Positions 60,359 to 64,000 of a stretch of 64,000 nucleotides of DNA are shown piece by piece (position 1 is the first letter of the stretch; each line of letters begins with the position of its first letter). A program made the translations under genes and the position numbers. The stretch covers positions 24,596,501-24,660,500 of the forward strand of contig NC_080577.1 in the NCBI RefSeq assembly GCF_029962835.1, given 5' to 3'. Source of the stretch: Magnolia sinica (lineage: Eukaryota; Streptophyta; Magnoliopsida; Magnoliales; Magnoliaceae). The notes below the pieces were generated by a model that was not told the origin of the DNA, ran no database searches, and saw only the letters and a list, made by a program, of their open reading frames with translations.

Positions 60359-60702
60359 TCATGGTAATGGTGCCAACTGCTTGGATGGAGAGGCCTGAGA
60401 ACGAGCAGACATCTCTTGTGCTACAAAATTCATGGGGGGCCTCATCTCAGGGTCGGTATTTGTGCAGTCCAAGGCCATCTTAACCGTAAAAATCAGCTCC
60501 TCTGCCAATTGACCGGTGGGATAGGGGAGACGTGGGTCCAACACATCCTTCAACTGCATATCTGGACCATCGGATGATACTGTTGTTGCTAACAGAGATG
60601 AGAGGAGATCTCCAGGGTGTCTTCCCATCATAACCTCCAATGCCACTACCCCAAAGCTATAGACGTCACATTTTTCTGTAACCCTCGTCATATAAGCAAG
60701 CT
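60359..60702 (-). CDS. LRR receptor-like kinase, last exon (kinase C-lobe)
   Basis: The exon encodes about 113 residues of the C-terminal half of a plasma-membrane LRR receptor kinase. It opens [20 protein letters not shown], which follows the kinase activation segment (subdomain VIII APE into IX). It continues with [32 protein letters not shown] and a subdomain XI arginine in [18 protein letters not shown], and ends in TGA at 60359. The family resembles Arabidopsis MIK2/At1g35710-type LRR kinases, where an intron after APE is usual. An acceptor (ttgggaattgcag) sits right at 60703, so the real start is an exon boundary and not an internal codon. No stop or frameshift is present. Exon 1 with the LRRs is not seen to 64000: a long intron, or an isolated exon. 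Confidence 0.75.
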
Positions 60703-61015
60703 CTGCAATTCCCAAAATAATTTTAGATCAGTGCAAGGTAATTAACATGGCTCAAAAATTAACCTTGTTCATCTACATGGTGGGCCCACTTAAAGGCATT
60801 TGGCTTGGATAATCCCTACACGTGCCAGTTTGATATTCAAGGGTTCATTTAATGGGCATGAATGTACCATTTTGCTGAATGTGCAAAAGAAAAGTATGAC
60901 CTACACAACTAGCATTAGTATTGAATACGTATGATGCTCCGTCTTCATAATACACGTGGCAATACTGTGATCAGGACCGTTGATCTTTTGGCCATCATGT
61001 TCATAGGGCATATTA

Positions 61016-61016
<1 letters not shown>

Positions 61017-61057
<41 letters not shown>
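61017..61057. repeat. Poly(A) run
   Basis: Forty-one consecutive A bases after tattac. It could be the tail of an inserted retroposed sequence, but nothing upstream is recognisable as one, and no target duplication was found. Confidence 0.9.
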
Positions 61058-61058
<1 letters not shown>

Positions 61059-61314
61059 ACCAAGGGGACTGACTGGGTTCACCATCTGATTAGTGGTCCA
61101 TAGCATTCAACCAGGCTCACAAACACTGGTAGATAAATCATTGAAGCTATCCAATTGTTGTGGTGCTTGGCCTACAGTCCATCGAAGCTGTGGCCCACCA
61201 ATCAACGTAGAGGGATCTCTACATAAGATTTAGTTTTTAGCTTATAGAAAACATTACAAATATATTTTGTGGTAAGAGGGATCTCTATATAAGACTAAGC
61301 ATAATTAGCTTGTA

Positions 61315-61402
61315 GAAAACATAATAAATATTTTGCGGTTACACGGGCTATAAATCCGGAAAACATAATAAATATTTTGCGGTTACACGGGCTATAAATC
61401 CG
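61315..61402. repeat. Perfect 44-bp tandem duplication
   Basis: Two identical units, 61315-61358 and 61359-61402, each containing tattttgcggttacacgggc. An older imperfect copy of part of the unit lies at about 61245-61275. Confidence 0.95.
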
Positions 61403-62937
61403 GTAGTCCATATGGGGGTCCTAGCATGGTCAAAAAGATGGGCCATGCATGGTTTAAAAATGACAACGATCAAGTAATCTCTTCTGTCCAATCTGTGACC
61501 ATCAACTGACCACGTTACGTACCATGATCCATCCATAGTATTGTTGGGCTGTGGTTCTGAGATAAAGCCCCTATAAAGCATGTTTGAAAGTTGTTAGGTC
61601 AAATAAGTATTTCATGGGCCATGTCTGTCATCGGCACATGGCCCAATCATATGAAAGCCCACAGTCATCACTTTTACATCTGTAGATAACATAAACATTA
61701 TGGAATAAAAATTGATATGCAGGCCTTAAAATTGCATGTGTTATATAAGAAATTCAAATTAAACATGACTAGCTCCAAGTTTGGATAGTTAAAAGAAAAA
61801 TATTCAATGGTCCTAATTCAACAAGTTCTGATAACAAAAGACTAGGTTTATTCTCCCAATCTGATTTTTGGGACTATGACATAAAGATATTGGGATCTAT
61901 AATTTTGTCTGTTTAATCTAAGTTTGTTGCGGTCCATGTGTATAATTTCTGGGTGATGTGTATGGAGCATCATACACTGCATTAGTATCAAATAACTACC
62001 CTAAAATATTTGGACATTAGACCCATGAGGTTTGTTAACAACATGCGAGTGTGGAAGCCGCACACAGCTTCATTCAAGTGCACAGGTCACAACCAGCGTA
62101 AGATTTGAGGTTTCCATAGGATGTGATGGTCTGTGAAATACGGTACTCATTCACACATCAGGTGACCTACAGCGTATCCTAAGCGTCTATTTACTTGTAA
62201 ACTTGTCTGGTTTTTTATGCACAAGATCTAAGAATTATCTCTAACTTTATGGACAGCTCAGATTTCACACATGTTTCATATTTACACGTGACCCAAAAAG
62301 TGTATATGCATAGATCTACACACATGGATAAATAAGAATAAGACTTTTTGACAGTATATTACCCTCCCGTTTTGTTATCGGCTAATTCACCCCGTTTCTT
62401 TTTAGTACTGTCAAAGTATCTCTTCTATTTTATATACAATCATAAAACATCTTAACGTTAACTTTAGTTAATTTGACCATTAAAGAGATCATCGACCATT
62501 AATTTTGTCCACTAACCCTATAAAATGACACTTTTACCCATGCGTATATAAAATGAAAGAAAATATCCATTTTACCCTCACTAAATACGAAAAAGGTACC
62601 TTACACTCATAGCTCTATAATGGCTCATGCTTTAACAAAACATAAGTCTTGGTGGGCTCACAGAGTGCCTTTTAGTAATGACATCATTGCTGGTAGTGAC
62701 GGCATGATTAAGTATTGTCTTGCCTTGACTAGCTCTATCTATCATGATGTAGTAGGATTTGATTTGATAGAAAGTTGCTATTAGTATTAGATATGATCTC
62801 ATGCAAAGAATGTATGAAAGTTGTTTGTTTGACTAAGTATTTGAGTAACCTCTTTGGCAATAGCCTGCTGTCCAGTCAAATTCTAATCAAACGGCTGTAG
62901 GTTCCATGGATCCTTGAATCCACTAAGGTGGGTGGAA

Positions 62938-63265
62938 TCTCATACTGTTGGGCCCATTGTGATGTATGTTCCTTACATCTACACCGTCCAATTATTTGGC
63001 ATCTCATTTTTGAGTAAGATCCCAAAAATGAAGTAGAACCATGCCACAAGAAATAATGGTGATGGACCATTAAAATCTTCTTGTGAGCCACAAAATTTTT
63101 GGATCAAGCTAATATTTGTGTGGTCTACCTATGATCACGTCGTCTACCTATGATTTGAATCTACTTCATTTTTGAGATCATATCCTAAAATGAGTTGTCA
63201 AAACAGATGGACAACATAAATGTAAGTTAAATAAATTATGGTGGGCTTCACAGATAGGGATCTAC
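62938..63265. repeat. GGGCCC-type dispersed repeat copy
   Basis: This truncated copy runs from tactgttgggcccattgtga to aaattatggtgggcttcac. It carries the family blocks ccacaaaatttttggatcaa and acagatggacaacataa. Confidence 0.65.
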
Positions 63266-63489
63266 CCACCTTGGTTAATCCTTGGATGCACTAGCCGTGC
63301 CTGGGTGAGACCGGTTGGATGCATGGCAGTCACTAATCTACGAGTGTGGATCATCTGTGTTAAAGGCATAGTGAATCCCTGAGCTGTAGCTTCTCATTGG
63401 TACATGTCATTGCCGGTGATGACACACCTCATGAAATACGCCACCAATTTTCTCTCCCCAATGATTGAGTTCTACACTACCTAATTCTC

Positions 63490-64000
63490 AACGTGTGGAA
63501 CTTTTATGTCCCACCATGATTTATGCGTTGGATCCACGTTGACCACAATTTTTTTAAATCATTTTAAAACATGAGCCCAAAAATAAGGTACATCCAAAGC
63601 CCGTTTGGACCAAAATGCATAAAGCAACGAGTATTAAACAAAATACCGTTGAAACCTTTTTAAGGTCAACTCTGAGGTTTATTTTTCATTTAACCTATTC
63701 ATAAGGTCAAAAAGATCTTGATGAAATTAAAACACATATATGGCCTTTTGTGGCCTCACAAGTTTTCAACATTAGGCATTATGAAAAAAATAAAATAAAA
63801 ATGGATGGATGGTGCAGACATAAGAAATACTTCCTGGTGGGGCTGACGTAAATTTTACGGGTTAATAAATAGGTTGATTGCACTCTGGTACATAACATTT
63901 GGGAAAGAGAAAAGAAAACCAAAAGTGGTGTCAGGTGGAATTTCCGTGGTTTTGATGTATGTTTCGGATCCATATTGTTCATTCATTTTTCATATCATTT
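63490..64000. repeat. GGGCCC-type dispersed repeat copies at the window edge
   Basis: One copy runs from tatgtcccaccatgatttat to tcctggtggggctgacgta (to about 63850), and a second begins at about 63940 (gttttgatgtatgtttcgga) and leaves the window. Non-coding. Confidence 0.6.

Larger units (their letters stand above)
60703..62937 (-). other. Likely intron or upstream sequence of the receptor-kinase exon
   Basis: No coding sequence on either strand resembles a protein. It contains a run of 41 A at 61017-61057 and, at 61315-61402, a perfect 44-bp tandem duplication. There is no recognisable transposon boundary. Confidence 0.4.

Noticed and set aside
60703..60715. Start of the receptor-kinase frame at 60715
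   Set aside because: The codon there is TTG, and the bases form the 3' end of an intron (ttgcag). The protein family also shows that this is the middle of the kinase domain.

Overview
The window is nuclear DNA of a flowering plant with a large, repeat-filled genome. The evidence is plant-type LTR retrotransposons (Ty1/copia and Ty3/gypsy with a C-terminal chromodomain), a CACTA and a Mutator-like DNA transposon, a LINE, and one exon of a plant LRR receptor kinase. Many dispersed copies of a GGGCCCACC-rich repeat recall magnoliid genomes to me, but that is recollection and low confidence. Almost all open reading frames here are decayed transposon genes or low-complexity shadows.

Layout. (1) 87-19612: a decayed minus-strand copia element (Copia-1). 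Its right LTR is split by a 12.6-kb CACTA transposon (6618-19231). The CACTA has no visible transposase but holds subterminal hairpin repeats, a MITE, exon-like host fragments and about 2.7 kb of telomere-like AAACCT repeat. (2) 19613-28534: dispersed GGGCCC-type repeats, interrupted at 22448-27448 by a 5,001-bp Mutator-like element with about 1.24-kb terminal inverted repeats, a perfect 10-bp target duplication and an internal 136-bp satellite array. (3) 28540-32892: a 4.35-kb solo LTR. (4) 33080-57488: a deep nest. A LINE is split by Copia-2, whose 5' LTR is split by a Tekay/Del-like gypsy element (33993-53653, target duplication CATAT). That gypsy is itself split in gag/pol by a 5.46-kb solo LTR (duplication CAGCG) and in its 3' LTR by a 4.17-kb solo LTR of its own family (duplication AACAT). 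(5) 57489-59130: a minus-strand gypsy pol remnant. (6) 60359-60702: on the minus strand, the last kinase exon of an LRR receptor kinase. It is the only candidate host gene, and its upstream exon is not visible in the remaining 3.3 kb.

Relative ages follow from the nesting: LINE, then Copia-2, then the Tekay element, then the two solo LTRs; and separately Copia-1, then CACTA. The most unusual object is the Mutator-like element. Its TIRs each contain what looks like a whole copy of a MITE also found alone at 20059-20636, and its core is a satellite that reverses direction near its left end.
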